Below are positions 1 through 5,339 of a DNA stretch of 5,339 bases, piece by piece (the first letter of the stretch is position 1; each line of letters begins with the position of its first letter). A model generated the notes under the pieces. That model worked only from the letters and a program-made list of their open reading frames with translations, was not told the origin of the DNA and searched no databases. The position numbers and the translations under genes were made by a program. The stretch is from contig JAOUDB010000209.1 in the NCBI GenBank assembly GCA_029859485.1, positions 1 through 5,339 on the forward strand. The letters run 5' to 3'. This stretch comes from Desulfuromonadales bacterium. Lineage in GTDB: Bacteria > Desulfobacterota > Desulfuromonadia > Desulfuromonadales > BM103.

Positions 1-497
1 TGAACGCCGCGGTGTTGGAAAAAGCTGACCAGGTTGTCGATATCACGCAGGGTCAGGCCGCCGGTCGAGAAGATGACCGGCTTGTCGGCATCGGCGATCT
101 TTTCCAGCAGCGGCCAGTCCTTGCCGGAACAACTGGCGACCTTGATCACATCGAAATCCATGTCACAGATGACGTCCACGGAGGCTTCATCAAAGGGAGT
201 GCACATGGTGACCAGACCCTGGGACCGAACCTCATTGATCAGAACCTGGAACTTGTCCCATGTCAGGCGCGTCGAAAGAAATCGCTGAACCTGTTTATGA
301 TCACTGCTCTTCTGATGATCCGCATGGATAAAGGTGTCAAGCTCCCTGAATTGGAATTTCAAAGCAGCCCGGGACTTGTTCTCCTTAACGACCTTGGCGA
401 AGGAGCGAACAATATTGAGCCCGTGCTCCACATCTCCCTGGTGGTTATTTGCCATGTCCAGAATCAGGAGATCTTTAAAATCAAAATTTTTATTCAC
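1..497 (-). CDS. NeuB-family N-acetylneuraminate synthase-like protein (N-terminal 165 residues, 3' end cut by window)
   Basis: Reading the minus strand from a GTG at 497 gives an open frame to the window edge. The protein begins with a TIM-barrel NeuB domain: ANNHQGD at residues 16-22, KFQ at 47-49, TPFDE at 100-104, IKVAS at 118-122 and STGG at 144-147. The family condenses phosphoenolpyruvate with an N-acylated hexosamine to make a nonulosonic acid (sialic, legionaminic or related). K47, Q49, T100 and K119 fall where, from memory, the Neisseria NeuB substrate-binding residues lie. The ANNH-x-GDVEHG start fits a divergent NeuB-like branch often found in polysaccharide clusters rather than classical sialic acid synthase, so the exact substrate is unknown. 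The GTG start is chosen because GGAGG (503-507) sits 5 nt upstream and the frame just precedes the conserved barrel start. It follows the oxidoreductase gene by 13 nt and is probably co-transcribed with it. The metal-binding histidines and any C-terminal SAF domain are outside the window. Confidence 0.85.
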   Translation of the reverse strand, partial: MNKNFDFKDLLILDMANNHQGDVEHGLNIVRSFAKVVKENKSRAALKFQFRELDTFIHADHQKSSDHKQVQRFLSTRLTWDKFQVLINEVRSQGLVTMCTPFDEASVDVICDMDFDVIKVASCSGKDWPLLEKIADADKPVIFSTGGLTLRDIDNLVSFFQHRGV

Positions 498-502
498 ACT
501 AT

Positions 503-507
503 CCTCC
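503..507 (-). promoter_or_regulatory. Shine-Dalgarno site for the NeuB-like gene
   Basis: On the minus strand, GGAGG lies 5 nt before the GTG at 497, inside the 13-nt gap after the upstream stop codon. It supports the non-ATG start for this gene. Confidence 0.75.
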
Positions 508-510
508 GTA

Positions 511-1602
511 TTAAGGTGTCTGTACTGTCGTCAAGGCGGCCGCAGAAAATCCCTTGCTGTAGTCGATCAGGACCTTTTGTCCGGTGCTGTTTGACATGTG
601 TGCCGCAGCCACGACCAGCATGGTATCCAGTCCACACTCAAGTGAGATGGCATTGTTGTCCTGAGTCCCTTCGAGGATGCCGGCAACGTGCTTGAGCTCG
701 GCGATAAAATCGTCTGGCCGGGTCTTTTTGATCACCTGTTCTTCTTGCGGGTTGTTGCCAGCTTGCCACAGGACCCGGTCTTCACTGCCGATCGTGATAT
801 CAACGAAGCCGTCTTTGCCCTGGATACGGCCCCACTTGCGAGCAGGACGGGTGACAACATCCTGAACCACACGGCCAACCAGGCCGTTCTCCGTGCTCAA
901 GTTGAGCAGACAGAGCTTGTCATAATCAACAACGTCGGACTTGACGTACTCAAGGCTTGCTGTCACTTCGGTCACGCGGCCCGCGCCCAGGTTGCGCGCG
1001 AGGTGTTGCCAAAGGTTGATGGCATGGGAATGTTCTCCGCTGGCACCACCACCTTTCTGCCAGAAACCGAGGTAGGTGTCCTGCGGACCGTCAAGCCAGG
1101 GGTGGGCCGTAAAAATACCTCCCCAGTGTTCACGAAACTCGACATCAAGGGTTTCAATCGAGCCGATTTCGGGAATGATCTCAATGGCTTTGTCGGCGGC
1201 CGCGCTGACCACGTGATTGTAGCCAACGAAGATTTTGACACCGCTTTCCTCGGCCAGTCGGTATAGTTCATCAGTATTTTCCAGGGCAGGCGTACAAAGA
1301 GGTTTCTCCACCAGGATTGCTTTGGGCTTCTCCTTAATCGCCTCGAGGGTGAGATTCATGTGTGAATCAGGAGGTGTGCCGATAAAGATCAGATCAAAAC
1401 CGCAACGGGGTGCATCCGACGCATTAAAAAGTTGAATGGAATCGTCCCACTGGCCGTAACGCATCGGGTATATCTCATCCCTGGTGCGCTGAAGGGCCGC
1501 TGGATCAAGGTCGCAGATGGTGACGTTCCAGCCCATTCGACGAGATGCGTTGGCCAGGTGGTTGCCGATGGAGCCGGCGCCGAGAATCTTGACGTTGTAC
1601 AT
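511..1602 (-). CDS. Gfo/Idh/MocA-family NAD(P)-dependent sugar oxidoreductase
   Basis: This is a complete 363-residue protein. An N-terminal Rossmann fold carries GAGSIG at residues 8-13 and an acidic residue, D31, at the end of the second strand, which suggests a preference for NAD(H). GTPPDSH (75-81) and the family signature EKP (99-101) follow. The C-terminal alpha/beta domain contains GGG at 184-186 followed by E190-H-S-H193, where many family members have D-x-x-x-H. The family oxidises or reduces a sugar hydroxyl or keto group, often on nucleotide-activated sugars. The downstream neighbour is NeuB-like and the upstream one is a surface-carbohydrate protein, so a role in making or modifying a sugar for a surface glycan is likely, but the substrate cannot be read from the sequence. 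The ATG at 1602 is preceded by GGAGA (1612-1616) at 9 nt. It starts 36 nt after the upstream gene ends and stops 13 nt before the next start. Confidence 0.9.
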   Translation of the reverse strand: MYNVKILGAGSIGNHLANASRRMGWNVTICDLDPAALQRTRDEIYPMRYGQWDDSIQLFNASDAPRCGFDLIFIGTPPDSHMNLTLEAIKEKPKAILVEKPLCTPALENTDELYRLAEESGVKIFVGYNHVVSAAADKAIEIIPEIGSIETLDVEFREHWGGIFTAHPWLDGPQDTYLGFWQKGGGASGEHSHAINLWQHLARNLGAGRVTEVTASLEYVKSDVVDYDKLCLLNLSTENGLVGRVVQDVVTRPARKWGRIQGKDGFVDITIGSEDRVLWQAGNNPQEEQVIKKTRPDDFIAELKHVAGILEGTQDNNAISLECGLDTMLVVAAAHMSNSTGQKVLIDYSKGFSAAALTTVQTP

Positions 1603-1611
1603 AAGAGATTG

Positions 1612-1616
1612 TCTCC
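1612..1616 (-). promoter_or_regulatory. Shine-Dalgarno site for the Gfo/Idh/MocA oxidoreductase
   Basis: GGAGA on the minus strand lies 9 nt before the ATG at 1602. The 36-nt gap that holds it shows no hairpin or clear promoter boxes, so read-through from upstream is expected. Confidence 0.55.
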
Positions 1617-1638
1617 AAAAGTGGTCGTTGGTTTGTGT

Positions 1639-3006
1639 TTATTTATAAATCCAGTAGAGATGTCTGGAATGTTTTTTTACCTTGATGCTTTCAAATCGGT
1701 TAAGCAGCTGTCCGAAACGTCCGATGATACGCAACATTTCTTCAGCCGTAATCCCGGGGTAGCGGTGGTCATGCAGGGTAATGTTGTTGCGATGTCCGGG
1801 GCGGCGCATGTTGATGCGTTTCTCAAGCGTGCGCAAGTGCGTCTGGTACCAGCCGCTGAAGCGGTCCGCAATTGGCGGCGCCGGTGGTTGCTGCTCACGG
1901 TATCCGGCCTCATCCAGAACATCGACGATCCGATCAGCAGCCAAGCGCCCCTCCAGAGCTGAGATGTGTGGCTCCAGGGCGGCCTTGCGCTCAGAATAGT
2001 CGAGCGGGCCCAGTTTGCCGTCGACTACCTGGCGTACGGTTATCAGCAGCTCGTCCAGGGTGAATACGCGTCGACTGACGTCCCGGGTGATCGGAAAGTC
2101 GTACTCGTCCACGGTGACCGGCTCGTAATTCACGCCGGCAGTACCGAGGATTGCCGACTCCACAAGGGTCGTACAGCCATTGGCAACTACGACCCTGGCG
2201 GCCATCAGCCAGGGGTGGACATTCCCTTCGTTGGTAATGACCAGGTTGTCATGGGTTTTCGCGATCGCCTTCCAGGTTTCGTGGCTTTCCGAGGGGTGGG
2301 GCCTCAATACAACGGTATAGTCGGGGAAGGCCTCGCAGAAGACAGGTAGCATCTTCTGGAAATGCTCAAAGATGTCCAGCTTGTGGCGCCCTTTGCCGGC
2401 ATCGTAGGGATCGATCTTGCCGGGCTTTTTCCCTTCAGCCGCCTGTTTTAGCTCACCGAGTTGCTCGTAGTAGTGGTTGACCTTGCTAAAGTTGGTATTG
2501 ATCAGGATGAATTTGCCATAGCGTTCCCGAATTGCGTTCGATTCCGGGCGATAATAGTCACGCAGCTCCGGGCGCAGCAGGTCAATCCGTGGGTTGCCGG
2601 TCAAATGGATCGGCGTACCGTCGTAGCCGCTGAAAGCACGGAAGGCGCGCGCGTTATCTTCTCCCCAGGTTGTCAAGTGGGCAATGCGTTTCATCGCGAC
2701 AGCAGATAAACGCCAGCGATGATAAATCACGTCCGGTTCACGCAGAAGTCCTTCCTCGTCCCAGGCCAGGATGTCATGTCCGATCTGGTTGAGGATTTTG
2801 AACATGCGATCGCTGCGGGTTTTCATGCTTTTTGCCATATAAACACCACGCGGAACCGAAGCTGTTTTAAAGTGGATATAAGCCCGGGAGCCGATCAGTA
2901 CCGGGTAACCACGTTCAGCGGCGACACATGAAAGCAGGATCTTTGCGTCCATTTCACGCACCTGGTTTTCAACCGGCATGATGATTGTTGAGGGCGATGA
3001 AGCCAT
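1639..3006 (-). CDS. Surface carbohydrate biosynthesis protein (GT-B-like glycosyl/glycerophosphotransferase-type family)
   Basis: The protein has 455 residues from the chosen start. The N-terminus has the family-typical pattern MPVENQVREMDAKILLS (10-26) followed by a Rossmann-like ERGYPVLIG (31-39). Later come GNPRID (137-142), RPHPSE (235-240) and NGCTTLVES (276-284). The last two are the nucleotide- or donor-binding signatures seen in GT-B-fold proteins such as CDP-glycerol glycerophosphotransferases and UDP-GlcNAc 2-epimerases. A proline-rich linker (374-378) leads to a basic C-terminal segment with PGITAEEM (417-424), which as I recall is common in this family. I see no signal peptide or transmembrane helix, so it should be cytoplasmic or peripherally membrane-bound. 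The family occurs in polysaccharide and O-antigen clusters, but its reaction is poorly defined; transfer of a sugar or polyol-phosphate is inference. An in-frame TTG at 3024 would add six residues, but it has no ribosome site. The ATG at 3006 has AAGGA 7 nt upstream and is preferred. The upstream gene ends 19 nt before. Confidence 0.85.
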   Translation of the reverse strand: MASSPSTIIMPVENQVREMDAKILLSCVAAERGYPVLIGSRAYIHFKTASVPRGVYMAKSMKTRSDRMFKILNQIGHDILAWDEEGLLREPDVIYHRWRLSAVAMKRIAHLTTWGEDNARAFRAFSGYDGTPIHLTGNPRIDLLRPELRDYYRPESNAIRERYGKFILINTNFSKVNHYYEQLGELKQAAEGKKPGKIDPYDAGKGRHKLDIFEHFQKMLPVFCEAFPDYTVVLRPHPSESHETWKAIAKTHDNLVITNEGNVHPWLMAARVVVANGCTTLVESAILGTAGVNYEPVTVDEYDFPITRDVSRRVFTLDELLITVRQVVDGKLGPLDYSERKAALEPHISALEGRLAADRIVDVLDEAGYREQQPPAPPIADRFSGWYQTHLRTLEKRINMRRPGHRNNITLHDHRYPGITAEEMLRIIGRFGQLLNRFESIKVKKHSRHLYWIYK

Positions 3007-3013
3007 GAAAGGG

Positions 3014-3018
3014 TCCTT
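3014..3018 (-). promoter_or_regulatory. Shine-Dalgarno site deciding the start of the surface carbohydrate gene
   Basis: AAGGA on the minus strand lies 7 nt before the ATG at 3006. It falls downstream of the alternative TTG at 3024, so it can only serve the ATG. This argues for the 455-residue product over the 461-residue one. Confidence 0.7.
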
Positions 3019-3025
3019 GTGCAAC

Positions 3026-4210
3026 TCAGGTCATTAAATTCTTGATGTCGGAAAAAGTTTCCAGGATGAAGTCGACCTGCTCAGGGGTATGTGCTGCGCT
3101 GATGCTGCAACGCAGCAAGCTCATTCCCGCTGGCGCGGCCGGTGGAAACACCAGGTTGACATAGATGCCCCGGTCCAGCAGGGTCTGCCACGCAAGCAGG
3201 GTCTTCTCCCTGGTCGGAACACGTATGGCCACGACCGGACTCAGGTCTGGTCCCAACTCAAAGCCGAGTTCCTTGAGTCCTTGATATAAAAGGGTTGCAT
3301 TGTCCCAGAGCCTGGTGCGCAGTTGCGGCTTTGTTTGTATGGCCTGCAGGGCAGCGCGGACGGAAGCGATCGTCGAGGGGGAGGGGGATGCCGTAAAGAC
3401 GTACGACCGGCAGACGTAACGTATCAAAGCCAGTTCCGGGTGGTTGCTGACGCAATAACCGCCGATGGAACCCAGGCTCTTGCTGAAAGTGCCAACAATA
3501 AAATCGACATCATCTTCAACTCCGACAGCTTCAGCCATGCCACGCCCGTGATCACCCAGGACGCCCATGGAGTGAGCCTCGTCTACCAGCAACCAGGCAC
3601 CGTACTTTTTCTTCAGGGCAGCTATCTCGGCCAGCGGCGCGCAGTCTCCGAGCATGCTATAGATGCCCTCAACGATAATCAGGGTCTTTTCTGCCTTTGG
3701 CCCCAGTCTCTTTAACTTCTTTTCCAGATCCTCGAGGTTGTTGTGACGGAAACGGATCATCTCGGCGCCACTCATCCTGCATGCATCGTAGATGCTTGCG
3801 TGTGAGTCAGCGTCCAGCACAATGACATCACCGGGCCCGGCGAGGGTGGAGATAACACCAAGATTGGCCACAAAGCCCGTTGAGAAGACAATCGCTTCGC
3901 TGCAGCAATAAAAACTGGCCAGGTCCTTTTCCAGGTCGCGATGGCCGGCAAATGTGCCGTTGGCCATGCGAGACCCGGTGGTGCCTGTGCCTTCTTTTTC
4001 GAGGCTTACCTGTGCGGCTTTAATGCACTGCGGGTCAAATGTCAGGCCGAGGTAATTGTTGGTTCCGGCAAGCAGAACGCGACGCCCCTGGATGGAGGCT
4101 TCAGTCGCAGAATAAATCTCTTCGATGACTACATTAAAGGGGTCAACACCGGGAGGAAGAAGTGCGTTTCGAGCCTCTGAGACGACACACAGTTTATCTA
4201 GAATGCTCAT
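3026..4210 (-). CDS. spt: Serine palmitoyltransferase-like alpha-oxoamine synthase (PLP-dependent)
   Basis: This is a complete 394-residue fold-type I PLP enzyme. It likely condenses an acyl thioester with an amino acid, with loss of CO2, to give a long-chain 3-keto amine; for Spt this is L-serine plus a C16-type acyl group giving 3-ketosphinganine. Visible landmarks are TNNYLGLTFDP (50-60), GSRMANGT (79-86), DADSHASIYD (133-142) with H137 as the PLP-stacking histidine, DEAHSMGVLG (210-219) with D210 and H213 contacting the cofactor, and GTFSKSLGSIGGY (240-252) with K244 as the Schiff-base lysine. LLRCSIS (365-371) carries the conserved arginine R367. The FSKS form of the lysine motif and long matching stretches recall Sphingomonas serine palmitoyltransferase, rather than BioF (FGK) or Kbl (LGK). 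The N-terminus is some 20 residues shorter than in that 420-residue enzyme. No membrane helix is seen, as in soluble bacterial Spt. The ATG overlaps the carrier-protein stop (TAATG), suggesting translational coupling and a shared pathway. A RkpG-like capsule-lipid enzyme or another oxoamine synthase remains possible. Confidence 0.85.
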   Translation of the reverse strand: MSILDKLCVVSEARNALLPPGVDPFNVVIEEIYSATEASIQGRRVLLAGTNNYLGLTFDPQCIKAAQVSLEKEGTGTTGSRMANGTFAGHRDLEKDLASFYCCSEAIVFSTGFVANLGVISTLAGPGDVIVLDADSHASIYDACRMSGAEMIRFRHNNLEDLEKKLKRLGPKAEKTLIIVEGIYSMLGDCAPLAEIAALKKKYGAWLLVDEAHSMGVLGDHGRGMAEAVGVEDDVDFIVGTFSKSLGSIGGYCVSNHPELALIRYVCRSYVFTASPSPSTIASVRAALQAIQTKPQLRTRLWDNATLLYQGLKELGFELGPDLSPVVAIRVPTREKTLLAWQTLLDRGIYVNLVFPPAAPAGMSLLRCSISAAHTPEQVDFILETFSDIKNLMT

Positions 4211-4464
4211 TAACTATTCTCTACATGGAACTGAATCTGTTCAGTAAAATCTTTGACAGTAAGCAAGTCTGACAAACTGTTCAGCGGGTAGGTGATATCA
4301 AAAGTATCTTCCACGTCATTCAGCATTTCCATGACCTTGAGAGAATCGAACCCCAGATCATTGACCAGCTCAGTCTCTTCATTTATCGGTCCTGATTCCG
4401 GTGCATATTTCTGCAACAGGACGATGACCTGCTGAAAGATGGTGTCGTATGTGGTAGGTGTCAT
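4210..4464 (-). CDS. acpR: Stand-alone acyl carrier protein, probably dedicated to the adjacent oxoamine synthase
   Basis: An 84-residue acidic protein with the carrier-protein four-helix pattern. The phosphopantetheine attachment site is S41 in DLGFDSLKVME (36-46). Helix II runs into EDTFDITYPLN (51-61), then LTVKDFTEQI (68-77) near the C-terminus. The ITYPLN segment resembles the specialised carriers paired with Spt (AcpR) and with RkpG (RkpF), rather than housekeeping AcpP, which usually reads DTEIPDE there. Its expected job is to present a long-chain acyl group, after 4'-phosphopantetheinylation, to the synthase encoded next. The synthase start overlaps its stop by one base. The ATG at 4464 has GGAG (4476-4479) 11 nt upstream, a somewhat long spacing. 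The dehydrogenase ends 36 nt upstream. The carrier identity is certain; the specialised role is inferred from context and motif, so the symbol is provisional. Confidence 0.85.
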   Translation of the reverse strand: MTPTTYDTIFQQVIVLLQKYAPESGPINEETELVNDLGFDSLKVMEMLNDVEDTFDITYPLNSLSDLLTVKDFTEQIQFHVENS

Positions 4465-4475
4465 AAGAAACGAAA

Positions 4476-4479
4476 CTCC
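4476..4479 (-). promoter_or_regulatory. Weakly placed Shine-Dalgarno site for the acyl carrier protein
   Basis: GGAG on the minus strand is 11 nt before the ATG at 4464, longer than the usual 5-9 nt. The same gap contains a small GAAG/CTTC inverted repeat close to the upstream stop codon. It is too short to act as a terminator. Confidence 0.4.
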
Positions 4480-4500
4480 AATCTAAAGAAGTGCCTTCAG

Positions 4501-5339
4501 CTAAGGGAATAGCCGCTGCATTCCTTCGTTGAATAAAATCCGGGGCTGCCAGCCGACCGCCTCGGTAATTGCCGTGTTGTCGCAAACCCAATCCGGATGG
4601 AAGAGCTCTCTGACTTTACCCGGCGTCAGCATTGGTAAATAGCCAAGCATGCGTGCCAGGTAAAGATTGACATGAGCAACGATTTGCAGCGCCGGGCGAG
4701 GTATTGTCATTCGGCAAGGTCTTTTGCCGTTCAGTTGGCTGGCTATCGTTGCGACCTGCTGCCAAGTATAGCCGTCCGGATGCCCGTCGTGCAACTCAAA
4801 ACACCGGTTTTTCTGCGGACTTTGAGACTTCAACAGAATGCTCACAGCCTCTGCCAGGTCATCGACGTAAAGAAGCGAAAATTTGCCATCTTTTGCTCCA
4901 ACCGTGGGAATGATGCCACGCTTGATCATCTGCAACAACGGCCGCATTTCCCGGTCACCGGGGCCATAGACCGCGGGTGGCCGCAGGATGTCACAAGAAA
5001 TCCTGCCCTCGTATTTGAGGAGAGCATCTTCCCCCATTTTTTTGCTTAAAGCATAGTCCGACAAGGACGGTTCACGCGCAGCCAGTGAGGACATCAGCAG
5101 CAAGCGGGGGACCTTGAGCTCAATCGCGGCCTCTGCGAGGCGTGTGACCCCTGCGATGTTGGCCTCCCTGAAATCATCAAGCGTCGACCCGCGCACAGTT
5201 CCCGCGCAATGGACGACTGCGTCAACGCCTTCGACGAGAGCGTGCAAGCTGTCTTCGTCAGCAAGATTGCCGGCCTGCCAATGAACTGAGTCTGTCGGTT
5301 TGGGAGGTGGAACGGATGCGGGACGGTACAGAGCTTTGA
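4501..5339 (-). CDS. cerR: Extended short-chain dehydrogenase (NAD-dependent epimerase/dehydratase family), CerR-like ceramide/3-keto-lipid reductase candidate; 5' end cut by window
   Basis: The frame stays open from the TAG at 4501-4503 to the right edge, giving 278 visible residues. The N-terminal glycine-rich NAD(P) loop must lie outside. Visible features are GNLADEDSL, then GVDAVVHCAGTVRG (second half of the Rossmann fold), LLLMSSLAA with the catalytic serine region, and Y-A-L-S-K, the YxxxK pair (Tyr at 5053-5055, Lys at 5041-5043). ILRPPAVYGPGDREM is the extended-SDR signature after the active site. Such enzymes are often labelled sugar epimerases. In Caulobacter, however, a member of this family beside spt and the carrier gene is the ceramide reductase CerR, which reduces the 3-keto group of the sphingoid product. 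The same neighbourhood here makes that the favoured role. A nucleotide-sugar epimerase is the alternative, given the polysaccharide genes downstream. A TTG at 5247 is not a likely start, because coding similarity continues upstream of it. The carrier gene follows after 36 nt. Confidence 0.75.
   Translation of the reverse strand, partial: KALYRPASVPPPKPTDSVHWQAGNLADEDSLHALVEGVDAVVHCAGTVRGSTLDDFREANIAGVTRLAEAAIELKVPRLLLMSSLAAREPSLSDYALSKKMGEDALLKYEGRISCDILRPPAVYGPGDREMRPLLQMIKRGIIPTVGAKDGKFSLLYVDDLAEAVSILLKSQSPQKNRCFELHDGHPDGYTWQQVATIASQLNGKRPCRMTIPRPALQIVAHVNLYLARMLGYLPMLTPGKVRELFHPDWVCDNTAITEAVGWQPRILFNEGMQRLFP

Noticed and set aside
12..695. 227-codon plus-strand open frame
   Set aside because: It lies antisense across the NeuB-like gene and the end of the oxidoreductase, both of which have clear family motifs. 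Its translation shows no recognisable domain.
688..1266. 192-codon plus-strand open frame opposite the oxidoreductase
   Set aside because: It is explained as a mirror frame of a well-supported gene, with low-complexity unrecognised protein and no independent ribosome site that I could support.
1432..1962. 176-codon plus-strand open frame
   Set aside because: It is antisense to the oxidoreductase start and the end of the surface carbohydrate gene, and the product has no recognisable motif; treated as a shadow.
4480..4500. Small inverted repeat (GAAG/CTTC) after the dehydrogenase gene as a possible terminator
   Set aside because: The stem is only about 4 bp and there is no following T-run typical of an intrinsic terminator, so read-through into the ACP gene is expected.
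5245..5247. TTG as the start of the dehydrogenase
   Set aside because: The same frame continues upstream to the window edge with family-like sequence (GNLADEDSL before GVDAVVHCAG), and the NAD-binding loop is still missing, so the real start is outside the window.
1..5339. Mobile elements, CRISPR arrays, tRNA or rRNA genes
   Set aside because: I saw no regularly spaced repeats, transposase motifs, terminal inverted repeats or RNA gene signatures; the window is filled by six coding regions.

Overview
The window is almost entirely coding on the minus strand. It holds six tightly packed genes that read as one operon running from the right edge to the left edge. Gaps between genes are 36, -1 (overlap), 19, 36 and 13 nt, and I see no promoter or terminator inside. 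Base composition is roughly balanced. The gene families point to a Gram-negative bacterium, probably a proteobacterium, but nothing here fixes the genus.

Upstream half, in transcription order (right to left): a 5'-truncated extended short-chain dehydrogenase of the NAD-dependent epimerase/dehydratase type (4501-5339), a small stand-alone acyl carrier protein (4210-4464), and a PLP-dependent alpha-oxoamine synthase (3026-4210). The last closely resembles bacterial serine palmitoyltransferase as I remember that family. This trio matches the genes known in Caulobacter and relatives for ceramide synthesis (Spt, the dedicated carrier AcpR, and the reductase CerR). It also resembles the rkpF/rkpG/rkpH set tied to capsule lipid in Sinorhizobium. 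Either way, the expected product is a long-chain amino-ketone or amino-alcohol (sphingoid-type) lipid made from an acyl-ACP and an amino acid, probably serine.

Downstream half: a GT-B-like 'surface carbohydrate biosynthesis' protein (1639-3006), a Gfo/Idh/MocA-family sugar oxidoreductase (511-1602), and the N-terminal part of a NeuB-family (N-acetylneuraminate synthase-like) enzyme cut by the left edge (1-497). These suggest synthesis of a nonulosonic-acid-like sugar and its incorporation into a surface glycan.

The most interesting point is the combination. A sphingolipid-type lipid module and a sialic-acid-type sugar module are packed in what looks like one transcription unit. A sphingoid-anchored or co-regulated surface glycan is a reasonable but unproven reading. 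Ceramide synthase, acyl-ACP synthetase, sugar-activating and export genes are not visible and would have to lie outside the window.
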